Part shown: positions 49,279-60,548 of the stretch, piece after piece
How positions within the stretch are numbered: position 1 is the first letter of the stretch
Layout: the number at the start of each line of letters is the position of its first letter
Assembly (NCBI GenBank): GCA_028023455.1
Contig: JAQFVV010000021.1
Span: 5,668,853 to 5,732,852, forward strand
From: Epiperipatus broadwayi
Taxonomy: Eukaryota; Onychophora; Udeonychophora; Euonychophora; Peripatidae
Reading direction: 5' to 3'
Length of the DNA stretch: 64,000 nt
The notes under the pieces: model-generated
Told to the model about the DNA's origin: nothing
The model's database searches: none
Seen by the model: the letters and a program-made list of their open reading frames with translations, nothing else
Program-made: the position numbers and the translations under genes

Positions 49279-49668
49279 AGCACTGCATCTAGATCTTAGG
49301 ATCTAATGCAACCCTCTAGCAACCACCTTTTATCTCTACTTAACTACTAAACTATGAGAATGAAATTGGAAAACACAAAAAATATTTTCAATCTAAGCTC
49401 AATAGCTTATATAGTCATATGGGTCTGAACTCAGTTCAGCACCCATACATTTTGGTGTCTTTGGCTCTTTTACAACCATAGCCACCACTATCCTATTAGG
49501 CAGGATTGGTGTTAAACCATTAAGCATCACATGATCACATTTCCTATACTAGCACATTAATTGTTGATAAACAGAGCAAAACTCTCCATACAGTATTGCC
49601 ACCTGTGCTAAACAGAGTAATCAATGGATGCCAGAAGGCTTGTGCATAAAATCCCTATCTAATGCCTA

Positions 49669-49735
49669 CTCATCCAATATCCCCAGACTAGTTTCTGGCT
49701 TGTGGCCTTCGTCAGTGAGGAGCTTTGGATCTGAG
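49669..49735 (-). ncRNA. Hammerhead ribozyme, array unit 3
   Basis: Same boxes and stems as unit 1, spaced 457 bases from unit 2. Confidence 0.8.
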
Positions 49736-50125
49736 AGCACTGCATCTAGATCTTAGGATCCAATGCAACCCTCTAGCAACCACCTTTTATCTCTACTTAA
49801 CTACTAAACTATGAGAATGAAATTGAAAACACAAAAAATATTTTCAATCTAAGCTCAATAGCTTATATAGTCATATGGGTCTGAACTCAGTTCAGCACCC
49901 ATACATTTTGGTGTCTTTGGCTCTTTTACAACCATAGCCACCACTATCCTATTAGGCAGGATTGGTGTTAAACCATTAAGCATCACATGATCACATTTCC
50001 TATACTAGCACATTAATTGTTGATAAACAGAGCAAAAACTCTCCATACAGTATTGCCACCTGTGCTAAACAGAGTAATCAATGGATGCCAGAAGGCTTGT
50101 GCATAAAATCCCTATTCAAGGCCTA

Positions 50126-50192
50126 CTCATCCAATATCCCCAGACTAGTTTCTGGCTTGTGGCCTTCGTCAGTGAGGAGCTTTGGATCTGAG
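50126..50192 (-). ncRNA. Hammerhead ribozyme, array unit 4
   Basis: Same fold, spaced 457 bases from unit 3. The sequence just left of it is slightly changed (CTATTCAAGGCC instead of CTATCTAATGCC), outside the ribozyme. Confidence 0.8.
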
Positions 50193-50762
50193 AGCACTGC
50201 ATCTAGATCCTATGATCCAATGCAACCCTCTAGCAACCACCTTTTATCTCTACTTAACTACTAAACTATGAGAATGAAATTGAAAAAACAAAAAATATTT
50301 TCAATCTAAGCTCAATAGCTTATATAGTCATATGGGTCTGAACTCAGTTTGGCACCCATACATTTTGGTGTCTTTGGCTCTTTTACAACCATAGCCACCA
50401 CTATCCTATTAGGCAGGATTGGTGTTAAACCATTAAGCATCACATGATCACATTTCCTATACTAGCACATTAATTGTTGATAAACAGAGCAAAATAGGAA
50501 ATGTGATCATGTGATGCTTAATGGTTTAACACCAATCCTGCCTAATAGGATAGTGGTGGCTATGGTTGTAAAAGAGCCAAAGACTCCAAAATGTATGGGT
50601 GCCGAACTGAGTTCAGACCCATATGACTATATAAGCTATTGAGCTTAGATTGAAAATGTTTTTTGTTTTTTCAAATTTCATTCTCATAGTTTAGTAGTTA
50701 AGTAGAGATAAAAGGTGGTTGCTAGAGGGTTGCATTGGATCCTAAGATCTAGATGCAGTGCT

Positions 50763-50829
50763 CTCAGATCCAAAGCTCCTCACTGACGAAGGCCACAAGC
50801 CAGAAACTAGTCTGGGGATATTGGATGAG
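50763..50829 (+). ncRNA. Hammerhead ribozyme, inverted block unit 1
   Basis: Core CTGACGA at 50783-50789, stem II 50791-50793 with 50799-50801, GAA at 50103+600 (50703 frame shift ignored: exact bases 50803-50805), stem III 50806-50811, and the cleavage-site C at 50812. Inner stem I 50777-50782 with 50813-50818; outer stem I 50768-50773 with 50821-50826. The only non-standard point is A.A at 10.1/11.1. Confidence 0.8.
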
Positions 50830-51219
50830 TAGGCATTAGATAGGGATTTTATGCACAAGCCTTCTGGCATCCATTGATTACTCTGTTTAGCACAGGTGGC
50901 AATACTGTATGGAGAGTTTTTGCTCTGTTTATCAACAATTAATGTGCTAGTATAGGAAATGTGATCATGTGATGCTTAATGGTTTAACACCAATCCTGCC
51001 TAATAAGATAGTGGTGGCTATGGTTGTAAAAGAGCCAAAGACACCAAAATGTATGGGTGCTGAACTGAGTTCAGACCCATATGACTATATAAGCTATTGA
51101 GCTTAGATTGAAAATATTTTTTGTTTTTTCAATTTCATTCTCATAGTTTAGTAGTTAAGTAGAGATAAAAAGTGGTTGCTAGAAGGTTGCATTGGATCCT
51201 AAGATCTAGATGCAGTGCT

Positions 51220-51286
51220 CTCAGATCCAAAGCTCCTCACTGACGAAGGCCACAATCCAGAAACTAGTCTGGGGATATTGGATGAG
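51220..51286 (+). ncRNA. Hammerhead ribozyme, inverted block unit 2 (weakened)
   Basis: Same as the preceding unit except that stem II reads GGC(CACAA)TCC, losing its closing pair. Activity would be expected to fall. Confidence 0.7.
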
Positions 51287-51402
51287 TAGGCATTAGATAG
51301 GGATTTTATGCACAAGCCTTCTGGCATCCATTGATTACTCTGTTTAGCACAGGTGGCAATACTGTATGGAGAGTTTTTGCTCTGTTTATCATTTTACTTT
51401 AT

Positions 51403-52410
51403 ATTAAATAAATCTGAAAAATTAAAATAATAAGCTAATTGCTACTAATGTGAGTTTCAGAACATTCAGATAATGATCTCATATTACATATATCTTTTTA
51501 ATATATACGAATAACTTATTTCATTACACAGTAGTTTAATCATTTGAATAAGGGGGCAATTGTTTTAATAATCCAATATATAATATTTATATCCAGCCTT
51601 TTTTCTCCTGAGATTAAATTATATTTTCTATTATTCCTGATTATAATATGTGAGTGTTAATATATACTTGATTTTTTTTTTTCCATATTCACAGCATTTG
51701 AAACCGAATGTAGCTTCAAATTTATTTCAGATTCTTGGCGATTTCTAAACAAATCTAGTGTGAAATTACTGGAATATATACTTAAGATTTTGATTTGAGA
51801 AGCAAGGAGAAGAGCCATATACATTGAAATTCTAAGAACATTTACAGACAAATTATTTGTTGTATACACTTAGTAAAACCATTGATTAAACTTTGTAAAA
51901 CAGCAAAATTACATGATCAGCCTTTATAATTAAACTAAAACTATGTGTCACAATGTAATAATTGCCAATGTAATAATATTTTAGTAATAAATTATTTTGA
52001 AAAAAAATCTAGATTTTATTTTTTTAGGATAGTCTGCCTATGACCAACTCATCCGCTTAACCATAAAATAAATGGTCAGTAAATGAGTATTTAGTGATTT
52101 TTATTTGGTGGATAAAATTAATTTGGATTAAATAGATGAATGTTAATGTTCTGGATACAAAACACAAAAAATGTATAAATACAATTTTGTAAAATAAAGG
52201 AAATAAAAAGATTGTCTTTGAGTTACCGAGGAATACAACTTTGTGTGCATATTTATGATACAAATATTCAAAAATTGAGATGTATTTTTATTATTTAATA
52301 TGACAGCTTCAATTCTTTTGGTATAATGAGAAGATGGATTGTAATATATCTCTAGGCATAAAACTTAGTACCCAACATAGTTAACTAAAACAGAAATGAT
52401 AATTTTATTA
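51403..52410. other. AT-rich non-coding stretch
   Basis: No feature supported; the two minus-strand frames at 51657-51869 and 52057-52263 have no motif. Confidence 0.5.
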
Positions 52411-52412
52411 AG

Positions 52413-52516
52413 CTTTAATGCAAAATGTTTTTTAATGATTTTTTTTATTTTCCTGACAGTTTCAACTGTCCTGCAGTCTTCATCAGAGTGATGTCAGGAA
52501 AATAAAGAAATCCATA
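52413..52516 (-). repeat. Family 3 hammerhead-like foldback, copy A
   Basis: The left arm starts at CTTTAATGCAAAATG and includes TTATTTTCCTGACAG; the right arm is TGTCAGGAAAATAAAGAAATCC. Between them, the minus strand carries CTGATGA (complement of 52480-52486), ACTG(CAGGA)CAGT and GAAACTGTC. It is the same element as at 54.36-54.54 kb, but with the outer right arm diverged. Confidence 0.6.
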
Positions 52517-52519
52517 ATG

Positions 52520-53200
52520 GAAGCAATGATGATCAAATGCAAAACTTCCCTTTTATTTATATATAATACGGATTTCTTAAAATTCAAAATCGTCCGCCTT
52601 CCGTTACTGCAAGCAGAAAGAACATACGGGCATAAACGAATCTATATCCGTACTTGACCGAACCTGTGACTATACGGATATTGCCCCAGGTTATCTTTCC
52701 TGATCAACTGTCTCTTGACTGCTGTAATATTTAAAGAATTACAGCGCTTGGATAATTTATAAAATTAAATGGGATCAAGAATACTGCCCACTAGCCTTAC
52801 GCATTATTTCAGTACTCAAAATGGAGTACTAATTAGCACCCAAACCCTACATATATTACTGTCTGGAATAGTGAAGAACGAGACAAAACAGATAAAATAA
52901 TTAAGAAATATTTAATATAACAAATAAACAACAAAAAATCAATTGAAATATTTACACACAATAGAAACAAATTATTGGATATAATGCTACGAGAAAATGT
53001 ATATAAAAAATATTCTATAAATGATTATACATTTATAGTTGTCATTCCATGTATTAGAAAAGAGTTTAACTATTGTCTATATCACTAATATCTGGAATTT
53101 GCAATTGTTTTAAATTAAAAGTATGTGCACATATGTCTATAAAGGCGTGATATGTAATTTACCTAGGTTTTCTTTAGTCTCTGAGGTGAGTTAAGGTACC
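52520..53200. other. Non-coding stretch, left half GC-richer
   Basis: From about 52585 to 52800 the composition is less AT-rich, with CpG-containing phrases (CGTCCGCCTTCCGTTACTG and similar). I recognise no RNA gene or coding frame; it may be an old repeat. Confidence 0.4.
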
Positions 53201-53204
53201 ACTG

Positions 53205-53525
53205 ACCATCAAATGGAATTCTTCCACTTCTTTAGCAGGGAACGGTCGCTCTGAGGTTGGACTTGGTTTGTGGAATTTCTTATTTGTGGTTACTTCTTCA
53301 TATTAGGACATCAAGGGCATGGCAAATGGATCATCAGGCAGGTGCTACATCGGCAGTTGTTACATGGCAACGGGAACCATTTGAGCACAGTGAGTCTGAA
53401 TCAGCCAGCGATCCTGATGGCCCTTAGCCACACATTCTTGAAGCATCACGTATGTTACAAATCATTTTACTGTTCATACAGTCATCTGTTCTATGTTGGA
53501 GTCCTTCCACTCTGTGTCTGATTTT
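53205..53525 (+). other. GC-richer island, unidentified open frame
   Basis: The plus frame ending in TAG at about 53430 reads ...WQMDHQAGATSAVVTWQREPF then EHSESESASDPDGP, with an acidic Ser-rich end, about 62 codons from the previous stop. Another frame is open over 53270-53521. Neither matches a family that I know. A host exon, a pseudogene or a transposon relic are all possible. Confidence 0.3.
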
Positions 53526-54360
53526 TCTCTGTTGTTTTTTTAAAAACTTTAAAGGATTCTTATGTCTGCTTTCTACTCTATTATATCTACTTATTATCAG
53601 AGCAGTGTCTTCACCAAAGTCTTGACGAGAACTTTCTTGAACTCCAATATTTTTTAATTACATTTTTTCACATTCTTTTATTCTCTTGATCCTTTTGTTT
53701 TTTAGCTTTCCATTCACACCTTTCTTTTTTTTTTATACACCTTCAGCAATTCATACAAATTTACTTTTACACAATCTCATAGCAATATTTACATTTATTT
53801 CTTATTTCTTTTCTTTTCCTTTTAATATAATAAATTTTTAATAAAATGATTTTTATTTTGACAAGCATTAATTATTGCTGTCTTTATCCATACTTTATAC
53901 ATACTCTACACACACATTTTGTTTTATCGTCAAAATGTGTACTTTTATGGACTAGATCCTTATCTTTTGTAATGTTTTAAATTTCTATTTTAATCTGATT
54001 TAAACTCTTTAAACTTTTACCCTTTCCTATAAATCATATCTTAGTTCTTATTTCATTCATATTTCCTCTATCATTTTTGTGATCTTAAGCTAAATAGACG
54101 ATTTCAATATTTCTACATTTAAATATTTCTATTTTTTGCCAAAATCTTAACTTTGGAGGGTAAAAGATAAGAATCTTTTCGATTCTATTTTACCTCTCTT
54201 TCATTAATTAAGACATTTCTTTTTTAATGGGTTTTAAATTCTTTTACAAGTAGTTTTAAATTCTTTTACTAGTATTCAAAAACACAATATTTAATATTAT
54301 TTAATGTTAAATATATATATATGTGTGGTCACAGTATGTGCGATCATCACAATATCATAT
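53526..54360. other. AT-rich non-coding stretch
   Basis: No feature supported beyond T-rich simple sequence. Confidence 0.5.
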
Positions 54361-54362
54361 AC

Positions 54363-54535
54363 ATTGCGTTAACTCCCCTCATATACCCTTTAATGCAAAT
54401 TTTTTTTAATGATTTTTTTATTTTCCTGACAGTTTCGACTGTCCTGCCTACAGTCTTCATCAGAGTGATGTCAGGAAAATAAAGAAATCCGTAAAAAAAA
54501 TTTGCATTAAAGTGTATATGAGGGGAGTTAAAGCA
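54363..54535. mobile_element. Family 3 foldback with hammerhead-like loop, copy B
   Basis: Arms of about 65-70 bp: 54363-54431 and 54470-54535, with landmarks TTAACTCCCCTCATATAC and GTATATGAGGGGAGTTAA, TTTAATGCAAA and TTTGCATTAAA, TTTTCCTGACA and TGTCAGGAAAA. The loop, on the minus strand, holds CTGATGA (54457-54463), a perfect GACTG/CAGTC helix and GAAACTGTC. An extra A separates CTGATGA from the helix, and the arms sequester the sequence that stem III would use, so the fold is hammerhead-like rather than standard. Confidence 0.7.
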
Positions 54536-54539
54536 ATAT

Positions 54540-55055
54540 ATATATATAAATGCAAAGAAAGTAAAAGGAGAAAAATAAGAATATACTTCTTAAATAGACA
54601 TCTTATTATAAGCAGATGCACAAATCTATGTAATATTCATATAGACAAAATGATGCTTTGCCATTAAAATTTAAAAACTGCAAGATCTTGATCAATCTAT
54701 AATTTAACTGACATGACTGTTTTACCATCAAACTTCAGTTTGATCATTTTTTTGATTCCACAATCAAAACTGTAACATAGATTTATGGCATTTGTATTTT
54801 ACATGCAATATAATTCCATCTCACGTTAAACATATTGCAATATTATATAAGTGAAAAACAGCATCAAACTATTTTTACAGAAATACAGATTTGATTGGTT
54901 AAATAAATACTATTTTGGTTATATTTATTATGCAAAGGCAACAAATCTATTTTTCTCTGCTATCAATATGTAGGCGGGAAAAAATGATTTTGTAAAAAAT
55001 ATACATCTCGATGGTAATATATTACTTTATTCTTTAGTTAAACAATATATGGTAA
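54540..55055. other. AT-rich non-coding stretch
   Basis: No feature supported. Confidence 0.5.
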
Positions 55056-55059
55056 AACA

Positions 55060-55565
55060 AGAGCCTTTCCATCCCCAGACCAGTTTCTAGACTTTGCCTT
55101 TATCAAAGAGACTTGGGATTCAAAATTTGCAAATAATGCAGATTATATATTTAGTAGCCATCTTTAATTCCATTTTATTAATTACACTAAAAACCTGAAA
55201 TTCTGAACACTCTAAAGTTTTGAACCAAAACCAACCTGTGATAAAAGGTACTTACAGATAGAAAAGAACAGGCTACTAGAATATATAATTACTGATCATG
55301 GGCAGATCCATATAACAGTAAAGACAGGTTGGCTTGGATTTGGGAACCTTAAAATACTTTGAATCTTAGTATATTTTGAAATTCATGCTTTCAAACTTGA
55401 GTGGTGAAATGGATCTAAAGGTGTTTTGCTAGATGCAGAACTTTATTATCTGAAACCTTATTGATAAAGACAAAAGTCAGAAATTGGTCTGGGAATGTGG
55501 ATTTAAATGCTCTACCATGTGGGAAGCATTGATTATTCAAGCTTGCTGTAGATGTAGTAGAGTAG
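55060..55565. mobile_element. Family 1 relative, decayed inverted pair
   Basis: The left part on the minus strand has GAAACTGGTCTGGGGATGG (55070-55090 region), and the right part on the plus strand has GTCAGAAATTGGTCTGGGAA (about 55471-55491). CTGATGA has decayed to TTGATAA in the right copy. The whole forms an imperfect inverted repeat with a centre near 55290, the same minus-then-plus layout as the 42-kb element. Confidence 0.6.
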
Positions 55566-56061
55566 AGAGCTGGTGTTTTATTTATATAAAACATACTCCA
55601 ATTAAATTTTTTTTAATGCAGATATGATAATAAGTGTATATTTCTGACGCGATTGTATTGTTTTATTAGTTTAACCAGCTATTGGTCAGAGAATATATAT
55701 TTACGCATATTTAAAATGCATAGCATGAATTTACATCACTTTCTGGACAAATTTATGTGAAGTTAATTGTATATACATGAAAACACATTCTAATTTATAG
55801 TTATTTAGTATGTATAGTATTTAAAACAAATGAAAAAGTCAAATATTTTAAGAAAAATAATAAAGTAAGCGATTGATTTATCATTAAGAAATTTACAAGA
55901 TTTTTGACTACCAGAACTGACAAAGCTAGTGCACAACTTATCGACCTTGCGCTCCAGGATTTGTCATTTTACTACTGCTCTATCCTGCATAGTTAAGTGG
56001 AATTGCAGAGAATGGACTCCCTGATCACTAGGACATTAAATTATTATTAGAATTACAATAG
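55566..56061. other. AT-rich non-coding stretch
   Basis: No feature supported. Confidence 0.5.
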
Positions 56062-58950
56062 TCATCATCATCACCCATTATCAATCCACTGCAGGATGAA
56101 AGTCACTTCAAGTTTAATCCATCTTCTCCGATCTTTAGCTTCTCTTCTCCACATCACCCCTGCATACTTTCTTATTTCATCCATCCATCTCACATGTGCT
56201 CTCTTTCTGGGTCTTTTAAATCTCTTGGAATCCAGTTTAAGATTTCAATTGTCCATCTATTATCATCTCTTCTAACAATATGTCCAGCCCAACTCCACTT
56301 CAATCTTTTAATTTTTTCAATGAGGTCAGTAACACCTGTTTGTTCTCTTACCCATACATTGTGTTTTCTATCTCATCTTGTTACTCCTAACATGCATCTT
56401 TCCATACTTCTTTGAGTGGTCTGGAGTCTCTGCATTGCTCTTCTATTAAGTGTCCAAGTCTCAGATCCAAAAGTAAGAACTGGTAAAACACATTTGTTAA
56501 AAACCTTCCTTTTCAAACACATAGACATATTTCCTTTTAGTATCAAGTTATTTCTACCAAAAGCACTCTAACCAAGTTTAATTCTATGATTAATTTCATC
56601 CATCCATTATGTTTCCATCCATATTAATAATCTGACCAAGGTATTTGTAACTGTTAACTTCTTCTAATTCATCATAATCAATCTTTATTTTCATACTTTG
56701 AGCAAATCGATTAAACATTACTTTAGTCTTTTTAACATTTATCTTTAGTTCTACTTTCATACTTTCATCTGATAATTCCTGCAACATTTCCTGCAGCTCT
56801 GAAGCATTATTTGCAAAAACAACTATATCATCTGCAAAATCTAAATGTCTTAAATAATCTCCATTCATTTTCACTTCTTTTCCCATTTTAATCCACAAAA
56901 TATTTCTTGCAACATTTCTGTAAAAAGTTTTGGAGATATGGAGTCACCTGTCTTACACCTTTCTCAATGTTGACTTTCCCAGTATCATTATGTAATCTAA
57001 TTGTTGCTGTTGCATTTTTATAAATATTCTTTAAAATATGACAATATCCTGGATCTATACCTTGATGATCCAATGCTTTAATCACTGAATCAAATGCCTT
57101 TTCATAATCTACAAATCCAAAACATAATGGCAAATCATATTCATTTGTCCTTTCTATAACTGCTCTCAATACCCGGATATGATCTACTGTACTAAAACCA
57201 CTTTTAAATCCAGCTTGTTCCCTTGGTTTGTGGAAATCCAATGTTCTTTGTAGATAAGTTGTATATAAGTATTATAAGTAATATATAGAAGAGTTTTAAT
57301 TATCTTGGTAAAAATTTTGTATAAAACTGATAAAAGGCTGATAGGTCTGCAATTTCTAATATCTCCTTTATCACCCTTTTTAAATAAATATTATTACTGC
57401 ATTCTTCCAATCATCTGATACATCTTTATCATTTAGACATTTGGTATATAACTTTGCTAAAAAATTTTTTATTTCTTCACCTGCTTCTTTTAATATATCA
57501 GTTATAATTCCATCATTACTTGGAGCCTTTCCTTTCTTCATACATTTAATTGTATGTTTCACTTTTTCATTTAAAATTCTGGGCAATTCAGAAGATGTAA
57601 TAGAAATAAGAGGTACTTGTTCTTTATTACTATATAATTCTTGATAATAGTGTTCTACCCATTTCATAATGTCATCTCTCTTTTTAGTAATAATTCCATC
57701 TTTTTTTCTTATTGCAGATATAAATTTCCTATCAATACCAAAATGTTGTTTTATATTCTTGAGACTTTTTATTTTCTTCTACAGCTTTCCTTGCTAGTTC
57801 ACAGTTATACTTTCTTATATCATTTTCAACTCTTTACCGTACCATTTTACAAAATTCGAGATATTCAATCCTTTTTAATGCTTCATTTTTGTATATCTTC
57901 ATATTCCTTCTTTTCTTCATAAATTCTCTAGTCTCAGTAGAAATTTTATTGGTCAATTGCTGCTTTTTTCTATTAGCTATCTTTGTTGCAGTTTTTAAAA
58001 GTTTATCAGTTTTTTTCATATTAATTTTATTCAAATCTGAATCATGTTCAAAATCTACTAATACTTGAAATGGATTTGTAAGTTCTAATTTAAATTCATT
58101 AGAATGTTTCTGAAGATTAGGAATATCAACTGTAAAAATTGTTTTTCTTAATAATTTTTGTCTCTCTAGTTTTGCATTAACATGTATCTTACATCTTACT
58201 AATCGATGATCACTTCCTGTGTTAAATTTATTAAGAACATTACAATCTTGAAATATGTATTTGCTGTTAGTCAAAATATAATCCAATTCTGCTGTACCTT
58301 CATTTGGATGCTTCCATGTCCATTTCCTTTTAACATTTTTCTCGAAAAAAAAAAAAAAAAAAGAATTCATAATATAAAGTTTTTTTTCCTCAGCAAACTC
58401 CATTAGTCTATGTCCTCTATCATTTCTATTACCATAACAAAAATTACCTACAGCACTTTCATTTGTTTACCAATTCTAGCATTAAAGTCTCCCATAACAA
58501 TTTTAAAATGTTGTTTACTCTGATCAAAAGCCTTTTGTACATCCATATAAAAATCTTCTACTACTTCATCACTATGAGCCCTTATTGGGGTATAAACATG
58601 AATTATCTGCATTTGGTATCTGCTATTAAGTTGTATAACTAATCTTGCCACTCTCTGATACACCATCAATCTCCACAATATAGTTCTTCCACTTTTTATT
58701 ATAATGAATCCTACTCCACTTTGTATTTCCAATATTTGTGCCTTCATAATAGAGTACATGTCCACTTTTTAAATCAATTGTCTCTTCATCTTTTCTTCTA
58801 ACTTCACAAAGTCCAATAATGTCCCATTTAATATAAGAGAGTTCTTCTAATTCTTGCAAAGTTGTCGTCAAATGGCAGCCTGAGTCTGCAATCAGAGAAT
58901 TCTTAACACCTTATGCCTTCAGCCACCAACCACTCCTGAGAATTTATTGC
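56062..58950 (-). mobile_element. RTE-type LINE, second copy, nearly full coding length
   Basis: Reverse orientation relative to the 45-kb copy, running from the GATGATGATGA tail (56062-56073) to the 5' segment near 58950, where homology to copy 1 fades. A 33-bp stretch present in the 5' part of copy 1 is missing here, and about 30 extra bases lie near 57250-57285 in the RT region. An 18-base homopolymer near 58345-58361 interrupts the endonuclease. I did not find a convincing target duplication. Confidence 0.9.
56100..58880 (-). pseudogene. RTE endonuclease-reverse transcriptase, multiply broken
   Basis: In N- to C-terminal order: [22 protein letters not shown] (start of the endonuclease, intact where copy 1 is shifted), [53 protein letters not shown] (the expected RT block A), HLDFADDIVVFA and VNSYKYLGQII, then WAGHIVRR. 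Each block is in a different frame from at least one neighbour, so there are six or more lesions. The conserved Trp after DNRWT..IL is TGG here, showing that TGA in copy 1 is a mutation and not a reassigned codon. Confidence 0.85.
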
Positions 58951-58984
58951 CCAAAAATTCATAAAAAGTTCAAATAGAAAAATA

Positions 58985-59045
58985 TCAGACCTGGAGCTAT
59001 GATCCATGGATTTGAAGTTTTAGAATCTGCTACTCTAACATTGCA
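58985..59045 (-). repeat. SINE-like tRNA-derived unit
   Basis: On the minus strand, ATGTTAGAGTAGCAGATTC is followed by TTCAAATCCATGGATCATAG, an A-box/B-box spacing like that of the units at 35.8-36.2 kb. Confidence 0.4.
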
Positions 59046-59049
59046 CAAA

Positions 59050-60284
59050 ACTATGCAGAATTTTAAAAATAAAATAGTTGGAATTCAGTAAATACATTAA
59101 CTTCCTGGAGAAGAGTATCAGATATAGGAATATATCTTTAAAGTAAACAAACAAACAAAAAAGAATTGTTTAAGCTAAATTATAAGGTGAAAGTTTGACA
59201 ATATAAGGGAGAATAGAAAAAATATTTGTTTTTAAACTGTGATGACAGTGAAAGCTTGAAACTTTATAAACAGCAAGGAAATCAAACAAATGTGTATTTG
59301 ATCAGAACTCTCACTTGAATTAGCAATGGTCAGATTGAAATTGTACATGTTGGGCATATACTCTAATTCATCCAATTTTATAATATTTTGGGAAAAATCT
59401 ATGATTAAAGAAATGGATGAGAGACAATGTGATGGCTGACTCTTTCATCACAAACACAAATGTCTTTCTGAGCAGCGTAAAAAATCAAATAGATGATCAG
59501 TTATTCTGGAAAAATGTTATACGTGCAATCCTTAAGACACTCTATCAATTTGATGGCATCTAACAATAATTTCAATCTTTGAGCTTGTAGTTTAGTAATA
59601 GATTTGCCATTTTGTGAAACAAAAATCCTGAATTTGGACCTAGTCAATGTAAGCAGGATGAAAATAACTTTATGTTTGTTTATTTAACACCTATTGGTTG
59701 TTAAAGCTGGTCTATGTTAATCTATCTTTGCATAGTTAGAGCAGTGACAAAGTGGCCATTTCTAGAACTCTGTCAGATTACTGTTTGAATTTTATATGAA
59801 TCTTGTGAACTCACAAGCATCAAATGGTTATTTTTACCTTGTATGATTTAGCATAGAGGTAGAATGACATATTTTAGAATTCTAGGTTCATTAGTTATAG
59901 GTCTGCCTTTGTGACCTGCAGTGCTCAGACTTCATGAAACTTATGAGCAATAAACTATTTATTTTTTTGTGTCAATTCTGGACAAAATTGCAGAATAGGA
60001 TTTCTGGAAACTGTGAAGTATTATAAAAGTGAGAAAAAAACAAGAAAATATATGTAATGCTTAAAAAATGTATTATTCTTCAACTTCGCTTAAAGTTTAT
60101 ATCTGGGCTGAGAATAATGTGATAATTTCTAGAAGATAAATGATTAGTAAATCATTAATATATTTATCTAAAGTGGATGATGTCAAAAATGTGAATCCAA
60201 AAAGTTTGATCTTTATAGTTTAAGTAATAATAGTTTGATATTAACAAATACTGAACAAATGATTACATATATAAAATAATGTGA
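59050..60284. other. AT-rich stretch with possible old SINE remnants
   Basis: Near 59845-59905, TTAGCATAGAGGTAGAATG precedes TTCTAGGTTCATTAG, a faint A/B-box pair on the plus strand. AGCAATAAACTATTT near 59946 resembles phrases in the 35.9-36.1 kb cluster. No gene. Confidence 0.35.
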
Positions 60285-60294
60285 CCTGAGACAA

Positions 60295-60345
60295 CTGAAG
60301 AGTGCTTTACTTTAGCATGAAATGCATTTGAGAGATCATTTATAT
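60295..60345 (+). repeat. Family 2 hammerhead repeat, decayed copy
   Basis: CAACTGAAGAGTGCT, TAGCATGAAATGCATT and GAGATCAT align with the 32.9-kb ribozyme. CTGAAGA is still a permitted CUGANGA and stem II is GTGCT/AGCAT, but stem I is largely lost. Confidence 0.55.
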
Positions 60346-60354
60346 TGTTAGATG

Positions 60355-60458
60355 TCTTTATTCATGTATTTTAAGAATATGTAGTGAAAAACAACCTTGT
60401 GCCTTCTTTATTAATATATTTTGAGAATATATAGTGAAAAAAACAACCTTATGCCTTA
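60355..60458. repeat. Local tandem duplication, about 54 bp
   Basis: TATTTTAAGAATATGTAGTG...CAACCTTGTGCCTT is followed by a second version with TATTTTGAGAATATATAGTG...CAACCTTATGCCTT. Confidence 0.75.
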
Positions 60459-60548
60459 AAAAAAATTAAAATGTTATTAAGCTGATCTTTAGATAATTTA
60501 TAATTAAATATATGGGTATTTCAAATTAAGATTTTCATAAATTAAATA

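Larger units (their letters stand above)
48605..51389. mobile_element. Hammerhead-bearing tandem and inverted array (family 1)
   Basis: Four complete head-to-tail units start near 48606, 49064, 49522 and 49978 (periods 458, 458, 456), and a 60-bp stump begins at 50435. At about 50495 the sequence flips to the reverse complement and continues with about two units (period 458) to 51389. Candidate 13-bp target duplications CATTTTACTTTAT lie at 48592-48604 and 51390-51402. Units differ by only a few bases, so the array is young or homogenised. No ORF. Each unit carries one hammerhead: minus strand in the left block, plus strand in the right block. The organisation matches retrozymes or the terminal repeats of Penelope-like elements, both known to carry type I hammerheads. 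Confidence 0.85.

Noticed and set aside
48606-50490. CRISPR-like regular repeat
   Set aside because: Units of 458 bp are identical throughout, with no short repeat/unique spacer alternation.
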